This document shows, one piece after another, positions 15,583 to 28,094 of a stretch of DNA of 64,000 nt (within the stretch, counting starts at the first letter, position 1; the number at the start of each line of letters is the position of its first letter). The stretch covers positions 372,001 to 436,000 of the forward strand of contig CAWUHX010000252.1 in assembly GCA_963922205.1 (NCBI GenBank), written 5' to 3'. This stretch comes from Romanomermis culicivorax. Its lineage: Eukaryota; Nematoda; Enoplea; Mermithida; Mermithidae. The notes below the pieces were generated by a model. It ran no database searches and was not told the origin of the DNA. It worked only from the letters and a program-made list of their open reading frames with translations. Both the position numbers and the translations under genes were made by a program.

Positions 15583-16187
15583 TGTTGTGCAGGTCTTTCC
15601 TTAGAGTGAATGAAAAGATGGAGGCTGGTCTGAACTGGCCTGTTACAGCTAATTCCTTGGCTAAGCCTTGGAGAACATGCAACAGTCGGGTTCCCCAGAC
15701 CTGGCAACAACAAAGATAAACTTACTTTAAATGAGGGGCCTCACATGGAGCCCTCGTAGTCTCCTAGATGAGACAAGGAATCCCCTCTGGGATAGACTTA
15801 CTTGCAGGATCCCCTGGTGGGTCTTCCTGAGCTTGCAGTCAGCAAGCGGGGGCCTGGCCCTCTGATCCTTTGCTCAAATGCTTGATCAGATCTAAATAAT
15901 AAACAATAAATATAGCAATAATTTTGGATGAATAATAAAAAGAACGTGGCTATACCACTATATAATTTATGTAAATTAAAATACGACATGCTGGGATAAT
16001 GTTTATTGGACGCCAGCATATAATACGAAAAATACTATAGAAAATGACAATGAATGAATCACTATCACTTTTTTGGTCTTTCTGTGGCGCTCCATTTCTA
16101 TGCAAATGTCTGTGTCGCTGGTTGACCAATTTGTCGATTTGCATGGTGATTTCCCAACGCAACTTGCCATCAAGAGGGTGCCCAACA
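15583..16187 (-). repeat. 5' LTR of the Gypsy element
   Basis: 605 bp, with TG...CA ends on either strand (plus strand TGTTGTGCAGG to GCCCAACA). The 3' LTR at 1-225 shares its right end. A related LTR with the same TGTTGTGCAGGTCTTTCC start is at 63513-64000. Confidence 0.85.
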
Positions 16188-17249
16188 TGGCGAGGGATTT
16201 GAACTCTTGCAAGAGTTTTTGGGGGTGCTCGACATTTGAAAAATGGAATTAATTTTTCAAAAATTTATGTCAAAAAATCAGGTTCGAATTTTTCGTTCAA
16301 AAATGATGCCTTACCAATTAAGAAATGGCAAAATTGTATTAATACTTTTATAAGTTTGAAAAAATGGGAGCGAGTCAGCATTGGAAGTTTCTGAAAATTA
16401 TTTTTCACTTCCACGAGGACATAAGTTCAAAAAGAAATTAATTTTGTAAAAGCTGGAAAAAGACGCATTTAGTTTCATAATACTGTGTAAGAGAAAAATA
16501 TTAATTTTCATCTGAATGAAATCTCTAACAAATGAGATAAGGCATTCTAGAATGTAGACTGCCAAAGGTCAGATGATAAGTCAATAGAGACATTGATAAC
16601 AGCTGCGTATCAGCTACATTAATGATATTAAAATCACAATCGCGTCAGCAAATTCCGAAATTTTGAACTCCCAAATGCACCAAAGCATTGTTGTTAGCCA
16701 AATGGAAAGTGAACAAAGACATTTAGGCTAATGAATAAAATTTTCATTTTTTATATTAAAATTTTAGAAAAAGTACAAATTTTTTTATTCAATTGTCTAA
16801 AATGACTAAAAATTTTTTCCAAGCCAACAATTTTTTAGCTAAAATAAGTGATTTGGCTGAAAAGAATGCTGCACCAAAGTGCAACTTATTAATTATTATG
16901 ACCATGATTTTGATGACTGTAAATCATACATCAACAAGGTCTTTAATTCGTGATTTAGGTAATGTAGTACCCTGACCTTTTTCTTGCTCAATGACATGAA
17001 CTACGAGCAATACTGTCTTGGATAAGGAAATAAAAGTTTTTTGTGAATTTTTTATTTGCACTTCAAAATCTGGAGCTAAAATTATCAAAAGAACCTGATG
17101 ATTTATGATTACTTTTTAAATAAATTACATTTGGTTTTGACTTGACCACTGACAGACAATTTTGAGGTTTACAGAACAGCCCCAATTCCCCATATCTAGG
17201 GAACTGCTAATCTTGTCCCAAAGATAACAAATCCAAAATTGAAATTATA
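16188..17249. other. AT-rich stretch, nothing recognised
   Basis: No open frame of note and no repeat shared with other parts of the window was seen. Numerous short T runs are present. Confidence 0.4.
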
Positions 17250-17800
17250 AATTTTTCTTTGATGTACTTCATGTAAAATTATGAAAATATGATTAACATA
17301 AAACTGATTAAATTCTTTCAGACCAACAATGTATTCCATAAAACTCAATGCCGTTTCAGAAAAGGAAATCGTGTGTACTCCAGTTATTGCGTAGTAAAAC
17401 AGATTGACTAAAATGTTGGACAGAAAATCTGACATGGATATAGTCTTTAATGACTTCAAAAAAGCTTGATTTGTCTCACATGGAAAATTAATACAAAACT
17501 ATGATATAATAGTGTGAAGGAAATTCTTTTCTTTTAGATTGGTTAAAAAACTTTCTTTGATGTAAGATCACAAAGAGTTATAATAATACAGATATTATCT
17601 GAACTGATTCCTGTCACAAGTGTCACAAGTGGGATTCCACAAGGTAGTGTTCGTGGATCCACTTAGCTTCTAATTTTTGAAAATGATATTTCTCACCAAA
17701 ACACAAATGATACTCATGATTTCTCTGATGACATCAAAATATTCAATTGTTCGAGTAACTCTGATATTTACACAATAGAAAAAACTTATGACAAAATAAA
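17250..17800 (+). pseudogene. LINE (non-LTR) reverse transcriptase relic
   Basis: Read across frames, the plus strand shows LINE RT landmarks in the correct order and spacing. They are FRKG near 17347, DIVFNDFKKA near 17438-17467, WLKNFL near 17540, SGIPQGSV near 17626 and FSDDIKIF near 17730. The last two match the SGVPQGSVLGP and FADD boxes of CR1/Jockey-type elements. The Ala of the FADD box is Ser. A small GTCACAAGT duplication, several stops and frameshifts separate the motifs. The relic is clearly dead and lacks the endonuclease. Confidence 0.7.
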
Positions 17801-18241
17801 ATTTTCGGGGTTTTCCAGGTTATTTTCAAGAGTATTCCGATCTTTTCGAACAGTCATGAGCATGTTTAGCATAGCAGATTCTACTCGAAAATTCTCTAAA
17901 TCTTTCAAAATTTAATGTTATACGTTTGCAATATTACTTTTATAGTTGAGAAACAAATTTTTGATTTCTATGTCAGGTTTTAGAAATATATTAAAAAACA
18001 GGATTTCTTCCGGCATGCTTTTGTCCGCACTGTGCCGAAATGACTTGAAACTTTTTCCGCATGAGAATTATTTTTTCCATTCTAATTCAAAATCAAGTGA
18101 AAAAATTCCTAAAATGAGCGAAAACTGTAGATTTATAGGAAAATTCATCAAATGCTCTTGTTTTTCTAATTCAACATTACTTTAGAATCAAAAAATACTT
18201 GTTGCTAGAGTTTAAGATCTATAAATTTGAATTCATTCTTC
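17801..18241. other. AT-rich stretch, nothing recognised
   Basis: This probably includes worn LINE 3' sequence, but no motif supports that. Confidence 0.3.
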
Positions 18242-18735
18242 TGTCAGGGTTACTGTGGGTGTACATGTTCAGCTTCCAGTAATGGCGCGCAGGCAGTGGA
18301 TGCAGCGAAAAGAGAATAAATTTACATAGATTTATGTTGCCATTGTTTGGTGTATTTTTTGGTTACTTTTTCATTATTGAAAAATTGTTATGGGAGCGTC
18401 GCCATCTATCATTACATTATATTTTTTGTTATATTATTTTGTGGAGGACAACATCTCATTTTCCCAATACAGCCTTTTACGGTAACTTGTATTGTTTTGT
18501 GAGCATAGTGGAAGGTATTTTTAAGTTTAGGAGTGGAGACTTGGGTAGGAGCACCTGAGGTATATGCCAAGGTGTTCTGCCTGAGGTTTGGTGAGGTAAT
18601 GGCGTGTATCTGGTGAACTGTGTGAGAGAGTTTTGGTTTATTGTATTTTGTTAGCCTGTGGTCAGAACTGTTGCAGCTTCTTTTGTATAAACCCAAAGGT
18701 CAGTTACATTATCTTGACCCCACAGCAGCCTAACA
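18242..18735. mobile_element. Solo LTR (494 bp)
   Basis: It starts TGTCAGGGTTACTGTGGG and ends in CCCCACAGCAGCCTAACA, a TG...CA structure with imperfect inverted ends. It is flanked by the 4-bp direct repeat CTTC at 18238-18241 and 18736-18739. No coding sequence is present. It is not similar to the Gypsy LTR at 15583-16187. The orientation is undecided. Confidence 0.65.
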
Positions 18736-19379
18736 CTTCCTCCTAGCACTGCCCCGAAAAAATTTCTAAATTTTTATACTATAGAACACTGGAAAATGAA
18801 TCTTCAACATTTGCGGCTAAAGGGTGGCTTTACATTTTCAGTCTAGGATGATGTCTTCTCATTTCCCAATAAAAAAATGTGTGTTCAAAAACTTCGGAAA
18901 ACTTCAAGCGAGAGAAAAAAAGGTGAAGAATTATGGAATGTATCCGATTTATCCTTTGAACTTGAAGAATATTGAATTTATATATTCTAGATCGCTGAAA
19001 AATGAATCTTTTCAACACTTGTTCAAATATTTAAGACACAATTTTTGAGAGACTCTACTTTCCTTATGATAAGTTGAAAATCAATCATATCTCAAAATAA
19101 GATATTTTGGGTAGTTTCGTGTGCTGAGTTCCATGGTATCATTCTTTTGCTCATAAAGGAAAATTCACACTGCTACACTATGACAAAGTTTGAAAATTGA
19201 TCTATTTTTGGCATTTTTCTGTGCTCTTGCTAGACAAGCGATATTTCAGGTTCAAATTGATTTAATTTAATGAATGAATATTCAGTTTACAGAGGAGAGA
19301 ATAATCTCTCCTGTGATGTAATATTAACAGTAAATAATTGCATATTACATTTTTCCATAGAGTTTGAAGTGCCCAAAAT
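18736..19379. other. Relic of the hAT-like family seen at 4813 and 28318
   Basis: The part at about 18760-18960 resembles 28840-28990. It shares ctGGAAAATGAATCTTCAAC, a CAGTCTA-GATGATGT block and a GAGAGAAAAA block. The remainder is AT-rich and unassigned. Confidence 0.4.
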
Positions 19380-20720
19380 GGGCTGTCAAAATTGAAAAAA
19401 TTTTGTTAGTGAACACTCCCGAGCACCTTCCCATCGGATGCTGCAGAATTTTATTTCATTTTATGGCTCATGTATTTTTACTGTATTGGTCAAATTTTCA
19501 TCAAAACTTTTGCACCATTTAGGGAGCTGCACAGCTCTGAACAAGGCATACTCATGGAAATCCCTCAGAAGTCACTGCATTTTCCTTGTGGCCCTTGTCT
19601 ACCACATGTGATACATTTATTATCTGTACTATAGAATTATCAAATAAATAACAGACTATAGTTTGACATACTGATTGTTCCACAAACAAACATTTAACAC
19701 TCTAGAAAAAGTTTAAACTGTCGAAAATGTGAAGCAAAAAAAGAAATATCCTGTTTATGGGCACTCCGGAGCACCTTCAACTATGATGCCGGATAATTTC
19801 ATCTTTTTATCTTTTAGTTCATACATTTGTACAGTAGCTGTACAAGTAACATTTCATCATCATGCACCGTTTTGGCAACTGTAGACATTTGCATACACTG
19901 CTATGTCATTCACATGTGTTTTTGAATCTGGATAAGTGTCCAACCCAATCAATAAAGTTCTGGGAACACAGGAGGCGTCTTCACCCAAAACATTATAAGA
20001 AAAAATGTGGCTTGAAGTACTGTTGAATTTTTATCGATCCAGGTTTGATGGTTTCTAAACAAAGTGCTTCAAATGAAAAATCGAAAACTTCGAAGATTTT
20101 CATTAAATTGAAGAAATTGCGCGATTGTTTGAAATCTATTTACAGAAAAATGACAAGAGATATTCAAGTACTCTGCTTTATTGGAAAGGCACTGCAATGT
20201 ACTATCATTTGCTCTATTTTCATCTGGCTAACATTATGTGGTGTGAAATATGGTTCCTTCAACTGTACAGTACTTTTGCACAGCTTATAACATAGGCCAT
20301 AGCCAATGTTTATTTTGTAACATTAAACTCGCAGCTTCAATTTTCTGCTGGTCAAATTACTGAAGAGAAAAATTTTTGTTGCATTTCTTCTGAGGCATCC
20401 TGTTGTGCAACCATTGTAAGCTGATTGATGAAATTTTACTGGTGATTCGACTCACATCTTTTCTTTTTATTCATCCAATTTGAACGTTTTCAATGTCTTC
20501 TGTATCTCCTTAATAACATATTCAGTGGCATAAGACACAATTTTTGTATCAACTTTCAGAATGTGCGGACACCTACAGCTCCCAAAACGGTACATTAATT
20601 TGATTGAAATTTTAACTTAATTATGTCAGACATTAGTGGCTACAGAAATCAAGAAAAAAATTCTGCTGCATCCTATGGGAAGGTGACCAAGTAAGGCTCT
20701 AAAGGACTTTTTGGTTTTAT
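19380..20720. repeat. Worn foldback (inverted) repeat
   Basis: Short blocks recur in opposite orientation. CACCTTCCCATCGGATGC near 19420 faces GCATCCTATGGGAAGGTG near 20668. GCACCGTTTTGGCAACTG near 19864 faces CAGCTCCCAAAACGGTAC near 20572. This looks like an old non-autonomous DNA element. The right arm lies inside the tandem duplication at 20151-25104. Confidence 0.45.
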
Positions 20721-22627
20721 TTCGACTTACTTTTTGACACTTTAAAACAGCATAAAAACTGTAAAGTAAGACTTTGAAAATTCTTTTTCATTTCTGAATA
20801 TACATCATTGTCTTCTGCATGTAACAGATATTTGGCTATGTAGTAACGCCTTTTCTGACCTGTGATATTTTGAAACACTTATACATACTGGAAAATATCA
20901 AAGATTGTAAAAATTCCAAATTTTAAAATACTGTAGCTTGGCGAATTTTGACTTTTATGTGAAATGAAGACTACCACAATACACAGTGTGTAAAACTATC
21001 ATCTTTTATCCAGATATTATTAATTTTCAACTTATTATGGGTCAGTAGAGCAGAAGGTAGGATCTCTCACAAATCCTGTCTTAAAACTTTCTTCAGCCTA
21101 GAGCCATATTGAGACTTAAGAAGTAAAAATTGGCTAACCAGCAAGAAAAATCAGCAGGACGTCGAAAATTTTCCATAAAATGCACAAAAATACATTGTCT
21201 CGATCTCTAAACCCTAGAATTTTTTCTTGCGAAATTTGACTTAAGGTACCAATTTTTTTCCCATTTCTGAACTTTTTTGACCAGGACACCGACTTGGTGG
21301 AAATACTTCAATTATGTAACAATTTGTAGCAATCCTACTTAATAATGAGGTGCATATCTCAAAACTTCATTCAATAGTGTATGTGCTACATTGGTTTAAT
21401 AACATAGTGCTTGAGCAATAAGACCATTAAATGAAGACCAAACTCGCAATTATACACGACACTAGGATATTTTCAAAATGAAGAATTTATATAAATATAT
21501 CTCAGAATCCCTTGAAAAATACTTGATGTTATACTTGTTTATGGAATTCCCAGTTACTTCCAGGTCGCAAAAAATGCCGTTATTTCCCAGTTGGTGGCCA
21601 AACTGGTCGATATATTTTCAAGAAAGCATCAAAGGTGACCAATCTAGAGGATAATGCTTTTATTCAAACATTATGTGGTTTTAAAATCAAGGCATTTGAA
21701 ACATATTGAATTCATCTTGGAATATGGTTCCCTGTTTGGAATCCCTGCTCAAAATTAGATACAACTTTTGGAAGAAGTTCAGTGAGTTTTACTGAAAAAC
21801 TATTTGGATAGCTAACTATAGATTATTGACCTAGAATCCAAAAATTTAGTCGTGAATCCTTAGTGTTGAAAATTAAATTTATCAATTTTACAGTGAATAA
21901 TAAAAAATGTATCCATGAATGTATAGACTCAAAATGAGACCCGAAATTACCCGACCATTTTGTTGAACCTGGACCCAATATTCTCAACATTTTGGACTCG
22001 GATCCAAAGGAATTGTCACAATTCTGATTCGGGTCTGATGGATAATATAGTCATTCAGCTGAAAACAAAGTCTCATGTTAAAACATGAGCACATCAATTA
22101 ACTATTAAAAGTAACAAATCAGATCTTTATTGCTTGGATCATTGTGAGACTGACCTGATTTAAAATCTGCGGAAACCATGTTATATTTCGTAAATAACAG
22201 TTTTCCGGCCATTTTCCTTGTTGTCCCCGTCTTTTCAATCTAGATCTTTATTAATAATATAAATCTAAGGATCAAAAATGAAATTATAGAAATGCTTAGT
22301 CACTAATATTTGACGAAAGATTAGTGACCTGAATCGATTTATTGGGTTTCAATCAAACCATATGACTTCGATATGATGTTGCCTCTCTCACATTCATTTT
22401 AAGACGCAGTTTCTAAGAAATTCAATCTTGAATATAATAAGTTGAAAATTAATCATTACCTAACTTGTCCGGCTTTTCAAGTCGCACCATGCAACTTGAC
22501 AGAAAAAATTTGGTTGCACAGCCCAAAATTTGTTTGCTGTGTGCAAAGTAAAGCCTGCTTGAAGGCATATAGTATTGATAGTTTCTGCTGTAATTGTGCA
22601 GTGGTATAGACATTAAATACAAGCTAA
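20151..22627. repeat. Tandem duplication, copy 1 (2477 bp)
   Basis: Each base here recurs 2477 bp later. I found only four differences by eye, at 20331, 20337, 20486 and 21389 against 22808, 22814, 22963 and 23866. No long ORF is present. Neither end shows transposon termini. The sequence ATGA occurs at the start of copy 1 and at the end of copy 2. Confidence 0.95.
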
Positions 22628-25104
22628 TGACAAGAGATATTCAAGTACTCTGCTTTATTGGAAAGGCACTGCAATGTACTATCATTTGCTCTATTTTCAT
22701 CTGGCTAACATTATGTGGTGTGAAATATGGTTCCTTCAACTGTACAGTACTTTTGCACAGCTTATAACATAGGCCATAGCCAATGTTTATTTTGTAACAT
22801 TAAACTCACAGCTCCAATTTTCTGCTGGTCAAATTACTGAAGAGAAAAATTTTTGTTGCATTTCTTCTGAGGCATCCTGTTGTGCAACCATTGTAAGCTG
22901 ATTGATGAAATTTTACTGGTGATTCGACTCACATCTTTTCTTTTTATTCATCCAATTTGAACATTTTCAATGTCTTCTGTATCTCCTTAATAACATATTC
23001 AGTGGCATAAGACACAATTTTTGTATCAACTTTCAGAATGTGCGGACACCTACAGCTCCCAAAACGGTACATTAATTTGATTGAAATTTTAACTTAATTA
23101 TGTCAGACATTAGTGGCTACAGAAATCAAGAAAAAAATTCTGCTGCATCCTATGGGAAGGTGACCAAGTAAGGCTCTAAAGGACTTTTTGGTTTTATTTC
23201 GACTTACTTTTTGACACTTTAAAACAGCATAAAAACTGTAAAGTAAGACTTTGAAAATTCTTTTTCATTTCTGAATATACATCATTGTCTTCTGCATGTA
23301 ACAGATATTTGGCTATGTAGTAACGCCTTTTCTGACCTGTGATATTTTGAAACACTTATACATACTGGAAAATATCAAAGATTGTAAAAATTCCAAATTT
23401 TAAAATACTGTAGCTTGGCGAATTTTGACTTTTATGTGAAATGAAGACTACCACAATACACAGTGTGTAAAACTATCATCTTTTATCCAGATATTATTAA
23501 TTTTCAACTTATTATGGGTCAGTAGAGCAGAAGGTAGGATCTCTCACAAATCCTGTCTTAAAACTTTCTTCAGCCTAGAGCCATATTGAGACTTAAGAAG
23601 TAAAAATTGGCTAACCAGCAAGAAAAATCAGCAGGACGTCGAAAATTTTCCATAAAATGCACAAAAATACATTGTCTCGATCTCTAAACCCTAGAATTTT
23701 TTCTTGCGAAATTTGACTTAAGGTACCAATTTTTTTCCCATTTCTGAACTTTTTTGACCAGGACACCGACTTGGTGGAAATACTTCAATTATGTAACAAT
23801 TTGTAGCAATCCTACTTAATAATGAGGTGCATATCTCAAAACTTCATTCAATAGTGTATGTGCTAGATTGGTTTAATAACATAGTGCTTGAGCAATAAGA
23901 CCATTAAATGAAGACCAAACTCGCAATTATACACGACACTAGGATATTTTCAAAATGAAGAATTTATATAAATATATCTCAGAATCCCTTGAAAAATACT
24001 TGATGTTATACTTGTTTATGGAATTCCCAGTTACTTCCAGGTCGCAAAAAATGCCGTTATTTCCCAGTTGGTGGCCAAACTGGTCGATATATTTTCAAGA
24101 AAGCATCAAAGGTGACCAATCTAGAGGATAATGCTTTTATTCAAACATTATGTGGTTTTAAAATCAAGGCATTTGAAACATATTGAATTCATCTTGGAAT
24201 ATGGTTCCCTGTTTGGAATCCCTGCTCAAAATTAGATACAACTTTTGGAAGAAGTTCAGTGAGTTTTACTGAAAAACTATTTGGATAGCTAACTATAGAT
24301 TATTGACCTAGAATCCAAAAATTTAGTCGTGAATCCTTAGTGTTGAAAATTAAATTTATCAATTTTACAGTGAATAATAAAAAATGTATCCATGAATGTA
24401 TAGACTCAAAATGAGACCCGAAATTACCCGACCATTTTGTTGAACCTGGACCCAATATTCTCAACATTTTGGACTCGGATCCAAAGGAATTGTCACAATT
24501 CTGATTCGGGTCTGATGGATAATATAGTCATTCAGCTGAAAACAAAGTCTCATGTTAAAACATGAGCACATCAATTAACTATTAAAAGTAACAAATCAGA
24601 TCTTTATTGCTTGGATCATTGTGAGACTGACCTGATTTAAAATCTGCGGAAACCATGTTATATTTCGTAAATAACAGTTTTCCGGCCATTTTCCTTGTTG
24701 TCCCCGTCTTTTCAATCTAGATCTTTATTAATAATATAAATCTAAGGATCAAAAATGAAATTATAGAAATGCTTAGTCACTAATATTTGACGAAAGATTA
24801 GTGACCTGAATCGATTTATTGGGTTTCAATCAAACCATATGACTTCGATATGATGTTGCCTCTCTCACATTCATTTTAAGACGCAGTTTCTAAGAAATTC
24901 AATCTTGAATATAATAAGTTGAAAATTAATCATTACCTAACTTGTCCGGCTTTTCAAGTCGCACCATGCAACTTGACAGAAAAAATTTGGTTGCACAGCC
25001 CAAAATTTGTTTGCTGTGTGCAAAGTAAAGCCTGCTTGAAGGCATATAGTATTGATAGTTTCTGCTGTAATTGTGCAGTGGTATAGACATTAAATACAAG
25101 CTAA
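22628..25104. repeat. Tandem duplication, copy 2 (2477 bp)
   Basis: This is a head-to-tail copy of 20151-22627, ending at ...CTAATGA before AACGAGATTC. It has the same non-coding content. The near identity means either a very recent duplication or an assembly artefact. Confidence 0.95.
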
Positions 25105-25848
25105 TGAACGAGATTCGATTTCTGAAGATGTTAGGGTTTTTCAGTACAGGGATATACTGACATGTGAATATATTTTATGCAAATGAGTCTCAGGATGCAT
25201 CGAGCGGTCGGGTTTTCGTACTGATCTGAATAGCTGGGATTATGAAAAGTCTGAAAATATTAGTTCCAAGCAACATGTGAAAGGGAACCAACTTGTAACA
25301 AAATCACCTGAAATGTATTATCACATTCAATCTTTCATATTTTGTATTTACATTTGATAAAAATTCATATTTTTCCCTATGCATTCTTCGAGAAAATAAA
25401 CACGTTAACTTTTCCAACTACTAGAAACGACAATTCATTTTTGACACACTTTAAAAGTTTAAAATAAACATACTTTGGAAATTTTTAAAATGATATAAAC
25501 ATGATTTTTAAAGTAAACAATTGGAAAAGTGATTTTCTCAAATTTCAGAATGCCGAAACTCTCTTCATCTGAAGCACTCTAGTTGAGATCACAGCGTTCT
25601 CAACAATAGGTCCTACTTTTTAAACAATTTTTATTCTTTCCTCAATTTCAATGACTTAGCAGCAAGGTTGGAAAAGAACCTATTTTCAAAATTTCGAATT
25701 TGGGTTTTATCAGAGTTTTTAAAATTTCACAATGGTGGATCTGAACCAAGTAAAACTAAAGCAAATTCAACATGGCTAAAGTTCTATTCTTCATAAAGCA
25801 AAACATTTTCATATCATTTTACCCGATTTTAAAACAAAAATACACAAA
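25105..25848. other. AT-rich stretch, nothing recognised
   Basis: No coding or shared repeat was identified. Confidence 0.35.
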
Positions 25849-26082
25849 TTACTCATTGTAACAGATAAAATTATCCACTTCTAGACTATCGACTAAATTG
25901 TTGACATTGAGTTTTATGAAGACTAGTTTTTCGACTGATGCAGATGACAATCGATTGTGCAACTTGGTGTGAACAAAGCCAAATGTTGAAAAATTATCCT
26001 CTGATGACGCAGTGGACTCCACGAGGAAGAACACCTGATTATAACATAACGAAATAAATTATGCCTGTTTGTCAATATTAGT
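25849..26082 (-). pseudogene. hAT transposase C-terminal dimerisation domain (relic)
   Basis: On the minus strand, 25849-26034 reads ASSEDNFSTFGFVHTKLHNRL and then EKLVFIKLNVNNL (the last 40 residues of the frame). This is the pattern of the hAT family dimerisation domain: SE..FS, HxKxRNRL, EKLVFI. The frame ends at a stop just after. The upstream part of the gene is displaced by the element at 26083-27611 and partly recognisable at 27612-27860. Confidence 0.7.
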
Positions 26083-27611
26083 CAGGGTTCATACAAAGTT
26101 GGAGAAAAAAAATTCCCTGTGTTTTCCAGGTTTTCCAGGTTGACAAATGAAATTTTTCCAGGTTTTTATAATAATGAAATATACTATTCTGAAGAAAAAT
26201 ACTGAATAATAGAAACATGTGTGAGCTTAAGCATCATCAAAAATAGAGTACTAAATCAAAAAATTTATTTCAAATTCTTGCGCAACCTAGTGCCGAAAAA
26301 TTTTGATTCCGAGGCCTCTAAAACGTCAAAAAATTAATTTTTCAGCACACTCTTATGTAGCTACCGATAATTAATCATGAACTTTTCACCATTTGATTGG
26401 TGGAAGCGTTAAAACATTTTTCTAACGTTTTCGTATATCAAGAGTCAGTAATTTACCAATCATAATTATTTATGATATATATAAACCAACGTATAAACCA
26501 TAAAAAAGTGTGATAGATATTTTACTTCGGACTCGGATATCGGTAATTAATGCGGTGCAGAGCATCGGAAAAAATCTGGATTTTGATATTCTATATCGTT
26601 AGAAAATGACTATTTTTAATATCTATTTCCTGCCTGAAAAGTCTAATTTGTCAGTGAATTCAACATGTTTTCAGTCAGGCAAACTAAAATTCAAAAATTA
26701 GGCATTTCAGACAGAAGAACCTCTGCTATTGTCCCACGCTTAATCATTGTCCAAATGCAAAAAGTTATCTTCACGAAAGTCGAAAATTCTAAAGAACCAC
26801 AAAACGACTTTGTGGAAATAATCTAGAAAAACCTAGGTTTTAGTCAAATATGTGAAAAAACAATACAATGTCAAACATTCATCCATAACATGCTGATGTT
26901 TAAAAGCTATAAGCCAGCATAAGCTTGGTCGACATTTTACAACCGCACAACAGAAATGATAACACGAATCATAAGTGACTTGAAATTCGGCACGCAGCGC
27001 CGGAAAATTTTCGATATGTTTTCTTAAAAACGCATAAGAATGCATCTCTGGACAGGAAACTCACCTAATCGTAAGGGTTGTTAGGCTCTGATTTTTACAA
27101 GCCATGTTGGCTTGTGTCCCTAAATTTTTAGGAGTCAATCTGAATTTTTAGAAGCCATTGCTCCTAATTGCCTGAAAAAACCCTGACCAGACTCGAATTC
27201 TTTTTTGCTCGCAAATATGAATGCTCTATATGGCCCAAAAAATTTTGTTCATCAGTTTCCAATTTTCTGGCATAAATGAGGAGTTCTCGGATATTACCCT
27301 TTACAATCCAATTGAAACGTTGACTTTGACATAATAATTTGAAGGCTAAATTAAAAGTTGAAGTTGAAAAACTAAAAAAAACGATCTCAAATACTCGATG
27401 ATTTACAGCAATTTAACTTTCAATGTGCATAGTTGAGAAAGAAAACTCGCCGCAGCGCGGTTAAAAAATTTGACGATTTTCCTCTACTTTTCAACACAAA
27501 ATATTTATTTTTCCACAAAATTCCCTGTGTTTTCCAGGTTTTCCAGGTATTCCAGACCTGAAAAAAAATTCCCTGTGTTTTCCAGGTTTTCCAGGTTGTG
27601 TATGAACCCTG
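26083..27611. mobile_element. Non-autonomous TIR element splitting the hAT relic
   Basis: The ends read CAGGGTTCATACA inward on both sides. ATTAGT flanks the element at 26077-26082 and 27612-27617. The duplication is 6 bp as seen, possibly a worn 8-bp one. Next to each end lies TTCCCTGTGTTTTCCAGG in the same orientation, so these are direct subterminal repeats. A second hAT-like terminus ending CCCTG near 27183, with AGGAGTCA/TGGCTTCT motifs like those of 8278-9343, suggests a further nested relic. Confidence 0.7.
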
Positions 27612-27860
27612 ATTAGTCTTAAAAAATATACTCTCAAGGCGATTTTTTGCAATGAAGGCCACGTTTTGTCTTCCGTCAACCAATATTGCATAGCAGATTT
27701 TTGGCCGCTCTAGAGCATTTTGTATTCAAACGTATTTTTTCTTTATCTCCACTTGCTGAGATCATATATTTAGTCAGTTGTTTGTAAATTGTGACTTTGC
27801 GGGCTGAAAAAAAGTTTGATGTTTCTTCAACATTCATATTGCTTACGGCCACTCAACCAG
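27612..27860 (-). pseudogene. hAT transposase relic, upstream piece
   Basis: The minus strand reads in pieces such as NALERPKICYAI and VAFIAKNRLESIF. These run up to the insertion point and would lie upstream of the dimerisation domain at 25849-26082. No catalytic motif is visible. Assignment rests on continuity across the insertion, and confidence is modest. Confidence 0.4.
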
Positions 27861-27888
27861 CATACTTGGGATGCTGGGGGTGTTAGGG

Positions 27889-28094
27889 CATACCTGTACT
27901 TGGGGGGTGGTTGGGGGGGGACCCCCCCCAACTTGGCCAACCCTGTACCCAAAATCGTTCCCCTCCAACCCCCCCCCCCCAGTTTGGAAAAAATTAAAAA
28001 AATTTTCAAAAAAGTGTATGTTTTTTGGCCTTTTTTGGGAAAAATTTCGACTTTTTTCTACCCCCCTCAACTGGTCGGAGGTCTTACAGGTATG
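27889..28094. mobile_element. MITE of the CATACCTGT family (206 bp)
   Basis: It is flanked by the 8-bp duplication TGTTAGGG (27881-27888 and 28095-28102). The ends read CATACCTGT inward. The left half is G-rich and carries runs of six to eight G; the middle has long C runs. The 8-bp duplication points to hAT mobilisation. Relatives lie at 29346-29424, 29962-30112, 40877-40905, 42374-42661 and 44830-45093. Confidence 0.85.

Noticed and set aside
16185..16215. tRNA-like 3' end (GAGTTCAAATCCCTCGCCA on the minus strand) next to the 5' LTR
   Set aside because: No matching T-stem, anticodon arm or 5' acceptor half could be paired.
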